NCBI GenBank assembly: GCA_020718785.1
Contig: DYRK01000032.1
Span: 1 to 13,985, forward strand
DNA: 13,985 bases
Source: Desulfatirhabdium butyrativorans
GTDB taxonomy: Bacteria > Desulfobacterota > Desulfobacteria > Desulfobacterales > DYRK01
Direction: 5' to 3'
Part shown: piece by piece, positions 5,805-12,993 of the stretch
How the letters are laid out: the number at the start of each line of letters is the position of its first letter
Numbering within the stretch: position 1 is the stretch's first letter
Translations under genes and position numbers: made by a program
The notes under the pieces: generated by a model
Told to the model about the DNA's origin: nothing
What the model saw: the letters and a program-made list of their open reading frames with translations, nothing else
Databases searched by the model: none

Positions 5805-7706
5805 TCAATTCATTAAGCTTTTCTTCCGACGATAGAGCGCATAAAGGATTCCGGCAATACTGACGAGAAAAGGCATAAGAAAGATATTATAAAACTTTAT
5901 TCTGCTGCCCAATGCCTCTATATCTGCTCTCAGATTTCTGCGGACATCCTTGAGTTCTTTATTTACACGACGCTTTTCTTCCTGAAATTTCTGGATTTCA
6001 GCTTCCTGCTCATCACTCATGACAAATCGCTGAGACGCGTCTTTTTTCTGCTCGAATTCTCTCAGCTTACGATTGGTGTCATCTGCCTTTTTGACCAATT
6101 CCTGTTCCTGCACCATCCATTTTGCCTGAGCTTTCTTTTCAAGCTCGTCAACCTGAGTAAAAGGTCTTTCGAATTTTCCTCGGGACCTGATACTTATGAG
6201 GTCTTCGGTTCCTGTGAGCATTTCCGCAGTATTCAGAAGAAAATTGAGATTATCGTTGAAAACCCTTGCCATGTTGAATCCCAGAAAGTTCTGTCTGCTC
6301 ACGTAATAACTGTCAAACAGCATGTCCGCATCGCCTAAGACAATTATGGCAGATTTCTTCTGACCTTCTTTAAGCGGTTCGGATTCGTCCTTTTTCTTAT
6401 CAGGCGAATCTTTGGGCTTGTCCTTTGAATCTTTCTCTTTGGGCCTGCCCTCGGGAAATGCGGTTTTGAATGTTCCCCGAACCTTGACAGCAAGATCATA
6501 GCGTTCACCCGAAGCCTTGAAATCGCGGCGCAGTCCCTCTGCTCCGAAACGCGCCCGGAATGCCTCTGTGAGCGAAGAATTTTTGCTGGATTTTATCAGG
6601 GATTCATACTCGAAAGAACTGTCCGGCAGCTTTTCGATCACTCCGGCTACGGGAAAAAGCATTCCTTCAAGCTTTGCTGTAGTAATATTGTCGGCGTTGA
6701 ACGATTCGTTTTTCACAGATATCCACAGCGGATTATTCTCCACCTGATTTGCCTGATTCCTGAGCCGTGTCGCATAATCGAAATCAACCAAGACTTTGCC
6801 GCTGTCCATTTTGATTCCCCATGCCTTGAACAATTTGTCCAAAGACGAGGGCTTGGGCATCCCGTCGGGAGCCGGCGAACTGTCCGAAACAGCAGTAGGA
6901 TCAACATAGACAATGACATTTCCGCCTCTTAACACATACTGATCCACGGCATACTCAAGGATTTGGCTGATATCTTTGGGATGAATCAGCATCAGGAGAT
7001 CAATATCGCTGTCAATGCTGTCCGCGCCGGCACCGATTTCATTGACCTCGTAAGTTTTTTTCAGTTCCGTTACAAAAAGCCAGGGTTCCGCGCCCTGCTG
7101 CTGATTCTGCATATTGAACATCATGGGCGGCTGTCCCATGACCGGAAGGCTGCTGATAATGCCGATCTTGCGTTTTTTTGAGGACTGCACTCTGGAAATA
7201 ATCCGGGTAAGATCATACTCCAGATGTTCTTCGCGCGAAGGATCAAGCGTGGGAATGCTTTCTTCCTGATCCTCTGCCATTGCCGCAAGCCCGAAATAAA
7301 TCCGCTCACCCGAAGGAAGGGGAATGGGTTCGATGCCGTATTTGCGCGCCCAGTCCTCTTCGTCGGAATCTGCCTGGGTATTGTATTCCTCGATTTTGAC
7401 CTTTCCCCTGCTGTATCGCTCGTATTCGGACAGGAAATCAAGCATCCTCTTGGCATAGTTTTTGATATGGACAGGGGTGGCGATATTGTCTTTGGTGTAA
7501 AAAACCTTTACCGTAACCTCTTTTTTCAGCTCGGACAGAATTTTTCTGCTGCTGTCGGAAAGAGAATACAGTTTATCCGAGGTAGTATCCCAGCGCAGAT
7601 TCACGCGGGAAAAAATCAGATTCAAAATCACAAGAATGAAGAGAATCAGCGCGAGTCCGCCTGCTGAGAAAAGCGATTTCTCAAGCCCTTTCTTTCTGTC
7701 AGACAT
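5805..7706 (-). CDS. GldG-like ABC transporter auxiliary membrane protein
   Basis: A 633-residue protein of the GldG / ABC_transp_aux type. An N-terminal membrane helix (about 14-34) is followed by the family opening VNLRWDTTSDKLYSLSDSSRKIL and VKVFYTKDNI. A periplasmic GATase-like domain follows, with GIISSLPVMG, LLMLIHPKDIS and GGNVIVYVDPTA. There is a Lys/Asp-rich linker at about 407-440, a second strand block with AIIVLGDADMLFDSYYV, a coiled coil (about 515-600) and a C-terminal membrane helix (about 605-625) ending in basic residues. In Bacteroidetes, GldG works with GldA and GldF; here the gene sits between the permease and DUF4340 genes, as part of one envelope ABC system. Substrate unknown. 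GGGAGG precedes the ATG. Confidence 0.9.
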   Translation of the reverse strand: MSDRKKGLEKSLFSAGGLALILFILVILNLIFSRVNLRWDTTSDKLYSLSDSSRKILSELKKEVTVKVFYTKDNIATPVHIKNYAKRMLDFLSEYERYSRGKVKIEEYNTQADSDEEDWARKYGIEPIPLPSGERIYFGLAAMAEDQEESIPTLDPSREEHLEYDLTRIISRVQSSKKRKIGIISSLPVMGQPPMMFNMQNQQQGAEPWLFVTELKKTYEVNEIGAGADSIDSDIDLLMLIHPKDISQILEYAVDQYVLRGGNVIVYVDPTAVSDSSPAPDGMPKPSSLDKLFKAWGIKMDSGKVLVDFDYATRLRNQANQVENNPLWISVKNESFNADNITTAKLEGMLFPVAGVIEKLPDSSFEYESLIKSSKNSSLTEAFRARFGAEGLRRDFKASGERYDLAVKVRGTFKTAFPEGRPKEKDSKDKPKDSPDKKKDESEPLKEGQKKSAIIVLGDADMLFDSYYVSRQNFLGFNMARVFNDNLNFLLNTAEMLTGTEDLISIRSRGKFERPFTQVDELEKKAQAKWMVQEQELVKKADDTNRKLREFEQKKDASQRFVMSDEQEAEIQKFQEEKRRVNKELKDVRRNLRADIEALGSRIKFYNIFLMPFLVSIAGILYALYRRKKSLMN

Positions 7707-7723
7707 ATTTCCTCCCTTTTAAA

Positions 7724-7816
7724 GTAGGTTGGGTTGAGGTACGAAACCCAACATTAATTACAGTGTCGGGTTCTCATCCGATATGGTGTTGGGTTTCGTA
7801 CCTCAACCCAACCTAC
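7724..7816. repeat. MITE-like palindromic element, 30-bp perfect arms
   Basis: A 30-bp arm (7724-7753, starting GTAGGTTGGGTTGAGG) is perfectly complementary to 7787-7816, around a 33-nt centre. Each arm is itself a hairpin (GTTGGGTT...AAACCCAAC). No coding capacity. Related copies lie at 7881-7908 (single arm) and 11674-11825. GTAGGTTGGGTT-type palindromes recur in many bacterial genomes. Lies in the gap between the permease and GldG-like genes. Confidence 0.8.
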
Positions 7817-7835
7817 GAAGGCATTTTTTTATGAT

Positions 7836-7873
7836 GCTTTCCGGTTTTGAATGACAATGCCGTTGGCAAACAG
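7836..7873 (-). repeat. Duplicate of the permease 3' end
   Basis: The 38 bp are identical to 7922-7959, the last codons of the permease gene (ANGIVIQNRKA), and are again followed by a stop. The copy lies between two GTTGGGTT-type repeats. It is out of its gene and not expected to be translated on its own. Confidence 0.85.
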
Positions 7874-7880
7874 TTAAAGC

Positions 7881-7908
7881 AGGTTGGGTTGAGGTACGAA
7901 ACCCAACA
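7881..7908. repeat. Single arm of the GTTGGGTT palindromic repeat
   Basis: These 28 bp are identical to the left arm of the 7724-7816 element apart from its first two bases. They lie directly after the permease stop on the minus strand and fold as a small hairpin. Confidence 0.75.
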
Positions 7909-7914
7909 TTTTTT

Positions 7915-8667
7915 TTACGCCGCTTTCCGGTTTTGAATGACAATGCCGTTGGCAAACAGCATAAATGCCATCAGCGAAATATAATAGGATAAATCCCGAA
8001 AATCAATTACGCCTCTTTCAAAAGAGACCGAGTGGGTTAAAACGCTCATTCCCGAAACCAGATTCAGCAGCCACAGCGGCGCCCATCCTGATAGCACATC
8101 GGTTACAGGCGGATATCCGGCAAGAATGAAAAACAGGCAGATAACCACTGATATGATGAAACTTATAACCTGACTCCGCGTGAACGAGGATGTCATTGCC
8201 CCTACGCTGAGAAATGCACCCGCGGATAAAAAACTCCCTATGTATGCACACAGAATCGGTCCCATGTCCGGCTCACCGAGATACATAACCGTGATCGCCA
8301 TCGGAAAGGTCAGCAACAGGGCAATACCGATGAAAACCCATGCAGCCAGAAATTTTCCGATAATCGCTTCTCCCACGGTAATGGGGAAGGTCAGCATAAG
8401 TTCGATTGTTCCCATACGCCGTTCCTCAGCCCAGAGCCGCATGGCAACTGCCGGCACAAGAAACATATAAATCCAGGGATGCCATTCGAAAAAACTTCTG
8501 AGGTCAGCCTGTTCCGCTTCAAAAAACCGGCTGATATAAAAGGTGAAAAATCCGACCAGAAGCAAAAATATTACAATAAAAACATAAGCAACGGGCGAGC
8601 CGAAATATCCGGCAATTTCTCTTTTGAAGATAGCCCTTATATTGTCTGCCGCTTCTTTTGTTCTCAT
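7915..8667 (-). CDS. ABC-2 type permease, GldF-like
   Basis: A 250-residue integral membrane protein with six hydrophobic segments. It opens with the GldF/NosY-type motif AIFKREIAGYFGSPVAYVF (about 12-30) and has the cytoplasmic-loop sequence PAVAMRLWAEERRMGTIELMLTFPIT (about 72-98), both characteristic of ABC-2 permeases paired with GldA-type ATPases. Length is normal for the family. GAGGGAG stands just before ATG 8667. It follows the ATPase gene after a repeat-filled gap and should form the membrane channel of the complex. Its last ~13 codons are duplicated exactly 86 bp further downstream, with a palindromic repeat in between. The encoded protein itself looks intact. Confidence 0.9.
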   Translation of the reverse strand: MRTKEAADNIRAIFKREIAGYFGSPVAYVFIVIFLLLVGFFTFYISRFFEAEQADLRSFFEWHPWIYMFLVPAVAMRLWAEERRMGTIELMLTFPITVGEAIIGKFLAAWVFIGIALLLTFPMAITVMYLGEPDMGPILCAYIGSFLSAGAFLSVGAMTSSFTRSQVISFIISVVICLFFILAGYPPVTDVLSGWAPLWLLNLVSGMSVLTHSVSFERGVIDFRDLSYYISLMAFMLFANGIVIQNRKAA

Positions 8668-8685
8668 AACTCCCTCGTGTTATTC

Positions 8686-8755
8686 AGGTTCGGGGTTTGA
8701 GGTAAGGGGTGCGAGGTTATTTTCACCCCGAACCCTTGCCTCTCACCCCGAACCT
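8686..8755. repeat. Long palindromic repeat between ABC ATPase and permease genes
   Basis: AGGTTCGGGGT (8686-8696) pairs perfectly with ACCCCGAACCT (8745-8755). Inside, GAGGTAAGGG (8699-8708) pairs with CCCTTGCCTC (8733-8742) with one G-U. The hairpin begins 1 nt after the ATPase stop and ends about 18 nt before the permease ATG. It could attenuate or stabilise the mRNA between the genes. Confidence 0.7.
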
Positions 8756-8756
8756 T

Positions 8757-9695
8757 TCATGTTGTGATATTCCGGAAAACTTCGTCCAAACGCCCCTGTT
8801 CCACAAACAGGGACTTGATTTCATACTTATTTTCAGACAGAGCCGCGATGACTTTGTCTGCAATGGGCTGATTTGCATCTTCGGGAAAAATCCGGACTTT
8901 GAATCTGTCGGCATTTTTTTCAAGAAGCTTTGCGGATTTCACGCCGGGAATATCCTTGACAACAGCCAGAAATCCTTCGGGATCGGGATTGCGGAGTGTG
9001 AGGGACACGGCTCCGTGAAGAGAGGAGCGCGTTCTGAGACTTTCCGGGCTGTCGTCGGCAATGATGCGGCCCTTTGCAATGATAACGGCACGGGTACAGA
9101 CCGCGTCCACCTCGTCCAGAATATGGGTGGAAAGAATGATGACCTTTTCCGCGCTCATCTTGCGGATCATCAGCCTGACTTCGTGTTTCTGATTGGGATC
9201 GAGACCGTCGGTAGGTTCATCCAGAATCAGATATTCCGGATCATGGAGAATGCTTTGGGCAAAACATACCCTTTGTCTGAATCCTTTTGACAGAGTGCCG
9301 ATGCCCTGAAATTTTACCTCTGACAAAAAACATTTTTCAATGGTTTCTTCCACTTTCTTTTTCCGGTCCGAACCGGAAAAGCCCCTGATTTCCGCGCAGA
9401 AATCCAGATATGAAAAAACCGTCATGTCCGAATACACCGGCGCGTTTTCAGGCAGATACCCGATTTTCTTTCTGGCTTCGATGGAGTTTTCAGTAATATC
9501 TGACCCGCCCACCGCGACAGTGCCGCCTGACGGGGGAATAAAGCCGGTAATCATCCGCATTGTGGTGGACTTGCCGGCGCCGTTGGGTCCCAGAAATCCG
9601 AGTATTTCCCCTTTTTTCACCGTAAAGGAAATATTGTCAACCGCTTTCCTTGCACCGAAATACTTTGTAAGATTTTTGACCTCTATTTTATGCAA
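8757..9695 (-). CDS. ABC transporter ATPase, GldA-like
   Basis: A 312-residue ABC ATPase: Walker A GPNGAGKS (36-43), GYLPEN at the Q-loop position (79-84, no Gln, usual for this ABC-2 group), signature LSKGFRQR (135-142), Walker B YLILDEPTDGLDP (155-167), H-switch LSTHILDEV (H191) and a C-terminal regulatory domain to about 312. It energises the adjacent ABC-2 permease. I take the TTG at 9695 as start. GGAGGAG lies 8 nt upstream, and translation MHKIEVKNLTKYFG begins as in the family. The upstream in-frame ATG 9731 lies inside a palindromic repeat and would add an unrelated 12-residue leader. First gene of the four-gene operon. Confidence 0.9.
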   Translation of the reverse strand: MHKIEVKNLTKYFGARKAVDNISFTVKKGEILGFLGPNGAGKSTTMRMITGFIPPSGGTVAVGGSDITENSIEARKKIGYLPENAPVYSDMTVFSYLDFCAEIRGFSGSDRKKKVEETIEKCFLSEVKFQGIGTLSKGFRQRVCFAQSILHDPEYLILDEPTDGLDPNQKHEVRLMIRKMSAEKVIILSTHILDEVDAVCTRAVIIAKGRIIADDSPESLRTRSSLHGAVSLTLRNPDPEGFLAVVKDIPGVKSAKLLEKNADRFKVRIFPEDANQPIADKVIAALSENKYEIKSLFVEQGRLDEVFRNITT

Positions 9696-9703
9696 CTGTC
9701 GCT

Positions 9704-9710
9704 CTCCTCC
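9704..9710 (-). promoter_or_regulatory. Ribosome binding site for the TTG start of the ABC ATPase
   Basis: GGAGGAG on the minus strand, 8 nt before TTG 9695. It decides between this start and ATG 9731. Confidence 0.6.
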
Positions 9711-9725
9711 TCTGCGGAATCGTAG

Positions 9726-9746
9726 GGGCATGTCGGCGACATGCCC
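9726..9746. repeat. GGGCATGTCG palindrome
   Basis: GGGCATGTCG (9726-9735) and CGACATGCCC (9737-9746) are perfect 10-bp arms with a single central base. It lies upstream of the ABC operon and belongs to the type GTAGGGGCATGTCG often dispersed in bacterial genomes. Confidence 0.7.
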
Positions 9747-10274
9747 TGTAGAAATACCGATCTTATTAAAATGGTTTCCCTCGTTTCCACGTTGCGTCGA
9801 TTGTTACCTTAATTAATACTCTCTTTACCCTATTGACATGAACCGCCCGCCTGAGCGATTATCCCTTTTTTGTATGTCAGGATGAAAAAATCAAACCTTT
9901 ACCGCAGATTGAAAATCCGGTACGGCTGAGTAAATGCCGCGGTTCGGATATTCTCCTGTTCCCGCGTTGCAGCGTGGGAACGGGATTTTTTTCGTATCAG
10001 CGGATTTTTTATATATTCAGAACTTTAACATGTCATAAACAATGAAAAAAAAATGTCCGTAAGTTTCCTGAAAACAACTAAAAAATTATTACTTTTTTAT
10101 TATTGTCAAGAGCGATTTTTTATTTTATTTATTCGAAACTTTCTGATATACAGACAGGTTTGATATGTCTGATGTAAAATAATATGTGTCATATAAAATC
10201 AATCGGTTACGATCTCCGGCATTGAAGATTGTCTGGCATCGGGGGTCTGATTTCATTATGGAAAAGGAAAAAGA
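9747..10274. other. Intergenic region between divergent operons, no gene seen
   Basis: About 530 bp separate the minus-strand ABC operon from the plus-strand resB-like gene. No open frame with a credible start, ribosome binding site and protein-like composition was found. The region holds a hairpin with T-run (9958-9992) and a long AT-rich stretch (about 10000-10200). Promoters for both directions are expected here, but no pair of -35/-10 boxes is convincing enough to annotate. Confidence 0.5.
9958..9992 (+). terminator. Hairpin followed by T-run, terminator-like
   Basis: GTTCCCGCGT (9958-9967) pairs with GCGTGGGAAC (9972-9981), with two G-U pairs, around a TGCA loop. It is followed by GGGA and seven T residues. 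It has terminator form on the plus strand, but no plus-strand gene precedes it. The GTTCCCACGC-type palindrome is also a common dispersed repeat, so it may be a repeat with accidental T-run. Confidence 0.4.
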
Positions 10275-11687
10275 ATGGGAAACGGGGACCTGCCTGTCAA
10301 TTCTTTCAGCAGGCTGTGGAAATTTTTTACTTCGATCAGACTGGCAGTGGTGGTTCTGCTGTCGCTTGCCGCAACATCGGTTATCGGGACAATAATCCCG
10401 CAGAATGAAAACCTTTCTGCATATCTTCATCAATACGGTGAGGTTCTTTACAGAATTTTTTATGTACTCAATATTTTTGACATGTACCATTCGCTGTGGT
10501 TTCAGTTCCTTCTGCTGCTTCTGACTGTAAATATCATTGTCTGTTCAGTCGACCGGCTTTCCGCGACATGGAAGATCATATTTCCCGGAAAAACAACGCT
10601 GACTGCATCCAAGTTCGGAAAATTTTCCGAAAAAACGGAATTTACGGTTGACAAAAAACCGGAGCAACTCAAGGATATTTATCTTTCCTTTGTTTCAGGC
10701 ATATTCGGAAACAGCCGGATCGAAGATACAGCATGTCCCGCGGAAAAAGGCTTCTGCCTTTTTGCCGAAAAAGGACGATGGACACGGATCGGGGTTTATA
10801 TTGTCCATATCAGCGTGATTCTCCTTTTACTGGGAGGATTGATCGGCTCTATATTCGGATTCGAAGGCTTTGCCAACATTCCCGAAGGCGAAGCCGTGAG
10901 TCAGTTTCACCTGAAAAAAAACAATGAAATCAGATCGCTGGATTTTGAAATCCGCTGCGATGATTTCGACGTGAGCTTTTATGATTCCGGCGCGCCCAAA
11001 GAATACCGCTCTGCCCTTACTATTCTTGAAAACGGCAAGGCTGTGAAACAAAAAAGCATTATTGTCAATGATCCTCTCCGCTGCAAGGGAATCAGCATAT
11101 TTCAGTCTAACTACGGAATGCTTCCTCCAAGTCACCTGACATTGAACATCACAAGCAATGAAACCGGCATGGTTTATACTCAGAAAGCCGCGGCACAGGA
11201 GCCTTTCGATCTTCCGGAGGGAATGGGAAAATTTGTGATCAGAGATTTTGACACCTCATATCTTTTTATGGGCAGAGATATCGGAGAAACCTTTGTCGGA
11301 ACCCTGACGCCGGCAGGCGAAGAACCGGCTGAGGTCATTATTCCGCTCAAATTCCCGAATTTCGACAAAATGAGAAAAGGCAGATGTCTGATTTCCGTAG
11401 CAGACTACGAAGCACGGTATTTCACAGGGCTGCAAATCACGAGGGACCCAGGGGTATTTGTTGTCTATAGCGGATTTGTGTTTATTATTATCGGCTTTGT
11501 CATAACATTTTTTCTGTCCCATCAACGGATATATATTCAGGTCTCTGAAAACGGAGAAAAAAGCATTGTGTCCGTAACAGGGTCTGCCAATAAAAATAAA
11601 ATAGGAATGGAGAACCGGATCAAAGCAATATCCCGGAAACTGTCGTTGGTCGGGTTGCGGCACGAACCCGGTCGTAGGTTGGGTTGA
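10275..11687 (+). CDS. ResB-like cytochrome c biogenesis protein
   Basis: A 470-residue membrane protein of the ResB/Ccs1 family, the System II factor that with CcsA/ResC carries heme across the membrane to apocytochrome c. Seen: the opening LWKFFTSIRLAVVVLLSL (TM1, about 21-40) with TSVIGTIIPQNE after it, TM2 (74-92), TM3 (171-195, TRIGVYIVHISVILLLLGG with conserved H178), a large periplasmic domain (about 200-400) with SIFQSNYG, and TM4 (about 405-428) ending FFLSHQRIYI. AGGAAAAAG precedes the ATG. No ccsA/resC gene follows in the window. The final five codons and the TGA lie in a GTTGGGTT-type repeat, so the original C-terminus was changed by repeat insertion; the tail beyond about residue 455 is unlikely to matter. 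Confidence 0.88.
   Translation: MGNGDLPVNSFSRLWKFFTSIRLAVVVLLSLAATSVIGTIIPQNENLSAYLHQYGEVLYRIFYVLNIFDMYHSLWFQFLLLLLTVNIIVCSVDRLSATWKIIFPGKTTLTASKFGKFSEKTEFTVDKKPEQLKDIYLSFVSGIFGNSRIEDTACPAEKGFCLFAEKGRWTRIGVYIVHISVILLLLGGLIGSIFGFEGFANIPEGEAVSQFHLKKNNEIRSLDFEIRCDDFDVSFYDSGAPKEYRSALTILENGKAVKQKSIIVNDPLRCKGISIFQSNYGMLPPSHLTLNITSNETGMVYTQKAAAQEPFDLPEGMGKFVIRDFDTSYLFMGRDIGETFVGTLTPAGEEPAEVIIPLKFPNFDKMRKGRCLISVADYEARYFTGLQITRDPGVFVVYSGFVFIIIGFVITFFLSHQRIYIQVSENGEKSIVSVTGSANKNKIGMENRIKAISRKLSLVGLRHEPGRRLG
11651..11670. repeat. Small hairpin CGGGTT...AACCCG in resB 3' end
   Basis: CGGGTT (11651-11656) pairs with AACCCG (11665-11670) around an 8-nt loop, just before the larger palindrome and inside the last ResB codons. 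Confidence 0.45.
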
Positions 11688-11825
11688 GGAACGAAACCCG
11701 ACACAATAAGATCAATCTTGCCGTGAAAACGAATGCCGGGTTACGGAACGGAACCTGACCACGGTGCTTTCGGTTTTGCAATGCCGATGTTAAACAGTTG
11801 GGTTTCGTGCCTCTACCCGACCTAC
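11674..11825. repeat. Diverged GTAGGTTGGGTT palindromic element
   Basis: The left arm (11674-11703) and right arm (11796-11825) are 30-bp inverted repeats with five mismatches, related to the perfect element at 7724-7816. The centre is longer (92 bp) and includes 11766-11797, which resembles the permease 3'-end repeat. The ResB stop codon (11685-11687) is in the left arm, and the next gene starts 22 nt after the right arm. Confidence 0.75.
11766..11797. repeat. Diverged third copy of the permease-end sequence
   Basis: Aligned with 7836-7873, about 29 of 32 bases match (GCTTT.CGGTTTTG, CAATGCCG, AAACAG), with one 1-base and one 5-base gap. As in the other copy, it is flanked by a GTTGGGTT arm. 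Confidence 0.55.
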
Positions 11826-11834
11826 CTTCTGAAT

Positions 11835-11839
11835 GGAGG
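11835..11839 (+). promoter_or_regulatory. Ribosome binding site of the AMIN gene
   Basis: GGAGG lies 8 nt before ATG 11848. It overlaps the in-frame ATG at 11833, which it therefore excludes as the main start. Confidence 0.65.
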
Positions 11840-11847
11840 AAAGTGCA

Positions 11848-12834
11848 ATGGAATGCCCGAGATGCGGAAGTAAAAATGTCACATATTCACACAGACGAGG
11901 GATAGAAAAAGTCCTCCGTTTTTTTTATCCCAGCGAGCCTTTTCGCTGCAAAGAATGCTGGACCCGTTTCTGGAAGGCAAAAAATAACATCAGGACTGTG
12001 CTTGGTGCAGTGGCCGGGCTGATTATCGCGGGGGCGGCAATTTATTATTTTGCCTTTCCGGGAGCTAAGAAAGATGAGCCTCAGCCCCTTCCGCGATCCG
12101 AACCGCCGGCCGTAACAAAATCCATTCCGCAGAAACAGGACACTGCGGCTAAAGAACCCGGTATAAAAGAAGAGGATATGGGAGCCGGGGATAAGATGCC
12201 GGTCACGCCTGAAAAGCAGGAAAAGACCAAGCCAGTGCCGGAAAAACCCTCTGTGCCGCGGGATCAGATATCCAAGTCTCCTGAAAAACAGGAAAAAACA
12301 CCGAAGGTTGCGGATTCTGGCGGTACTATCCGGAAGTCTGTGGCCCCGCCGCCTCCCGTTTTGCCGGATACTGCCAAACCACTTTCCGAAGAGCCGCTTC
12401 CGGTCAAAAGAGGATCCAAAACACCCGCGGCAGAAATATCGCAGCCTTCATCTGATGCTGTGCCGAAACCTGATGATGCTGCCGGATCCGAGCAGACTCC
12501 TTTGAAAGTGAAGCTTGTTTATCGGGCAGTGAAAAAGGTTCTGTCGCGTGATAATGACGAAGAATTTAAAATGATACTTTCAACGGACGGTCCCATCCGG
12601 AAATACAGCCGCTTTGCCCTGAATCCCCCGCCGAAATTGGTGCTGGACATTCCGGGAAAATGGAGATATCCGGGCGATACGGTGCTGCCTGTCGAAAGTG
12701 ACATAGTCGAAAGTATCCGCGTCGGCGAACATTCGGACATGCTCAGGGTGGTTATTGATCTGAAAGGCAGAAAAACCATGATTCCCGCGATTGAAGAGAC
12801 AGAGGACGGTCTTGTTCTGATCATAAAAAAATAG
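11848..12834 (+). CDS. Zinc-ribbon, membrane-anchored AMIN-domain protein
   Basis: A 328-residue protein with three parts. Residues 1-40 form a zinc ribbon with CPRC (C3, C6) and CKEC (C34, C37). Residues 48-70 are a membrane helix (VLGAVAGLIIAGAAIYYFAF). Residues 75-215 are a Pro/Lys/Glu-rich linker. Residues about 216-328 form an AMIN-like domain, with FKMILSTDGPIRKYSRFAL, PPKLVLDIPGKW and ESIRVGEHSDMLRVVIDL. AMIN domains bind peptidoglycan or direct proteins to envelope complexes (AmiC, PilQ). The positive-inside arrangement predicts the zinc ribbon in the cytoplasm and AMIN in the periplasm, joined by a wall-spanning linker. It follows resB after a repeat; functional linkage to cytochrome maturation is not shown. 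Partner unknown. Confidence 0.8.
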   Translation: MECPRCGSKNVTYSHRRGIEKVLRFFYPSEPFRCKECWTRFWKAKNNIRTVLGAVAGLIIAGAAIYYFAFPGAKKDEPQPLPRSEPPAVTKSIPQKQDTAAKEPGIKEEDMGAGDKMPVTPEKQEKTKPVPEKPSVPRDQISKSPEKQEKTPKVADSGGTIRKSVAPPPPVLPDTAKPLSEEPLPVKRGSKTPAAEISQPSSDAVPKPDDAAGSEQTPLKVKLVYRAVKKVLSRDNDEEFKMILSTDGPIRKYSRFALNPPPKLVLDIPGKWRYPGDTVLPVESDIVESIRVGEHSDMLRVVIDLKGRKTMIPAIEETEDGLVLIIKK

Positions 12835-12910
12835 CTGTACATCTTATAGAAAAAATGGTATCCGGGAATATCTTAGCCATACGACTGTACAGCTGGTTTG
12901 AAACCCGCTG
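12833..12910. repeat. Inverted repeats after the AMIN gene
   Basis: AGCTGTACA (12833-12841, starting in the TAG stop codon) and TGTACAGCT (12886-12894) are perfect 9-bp arms 44 nt apart. CAGCTGGTTT-G-AAACCCGCTG (12890-12910) is a second, compact palindrome with one mismatch. Neither has a T-run. They may mark the transcript end. Confidence 0.4.
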
Positions 12911-12993
12911 TACGGATTCGCGGAAAAGGAAGTTTGAAAAAACATAAGGGGGTGATAAAAAACGGACTGTATTCTGAAACACGGTATGTTAAT

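Noticed and set aside
7724..7908. GTTGGGTT repeats as a CRISPR array
   Set aside because: Copies are inverted and nested, spacing is irregular, and there are no unique spacers or cas genes.
9833..9862. TTGACA with GATTAT 18 bp later as a plus-strand promoter
   Set aside because: The -10 box is poor and it lies over 400 nt upstream of the nearest plus-strand gene with a terminator-like hairpin between.
10103..10131. TTGTCA/TATTTA as the resB promoter
   Set aside because: In such AT-rich DNA similar pairs occur by chance; nothing else supports the choice.
10125..10490. Open frame of 121 codons on the minus strand
   Set aside because: It overlaps the resB-like gene antisense, and its composition is that of a shadow of the resB frame.
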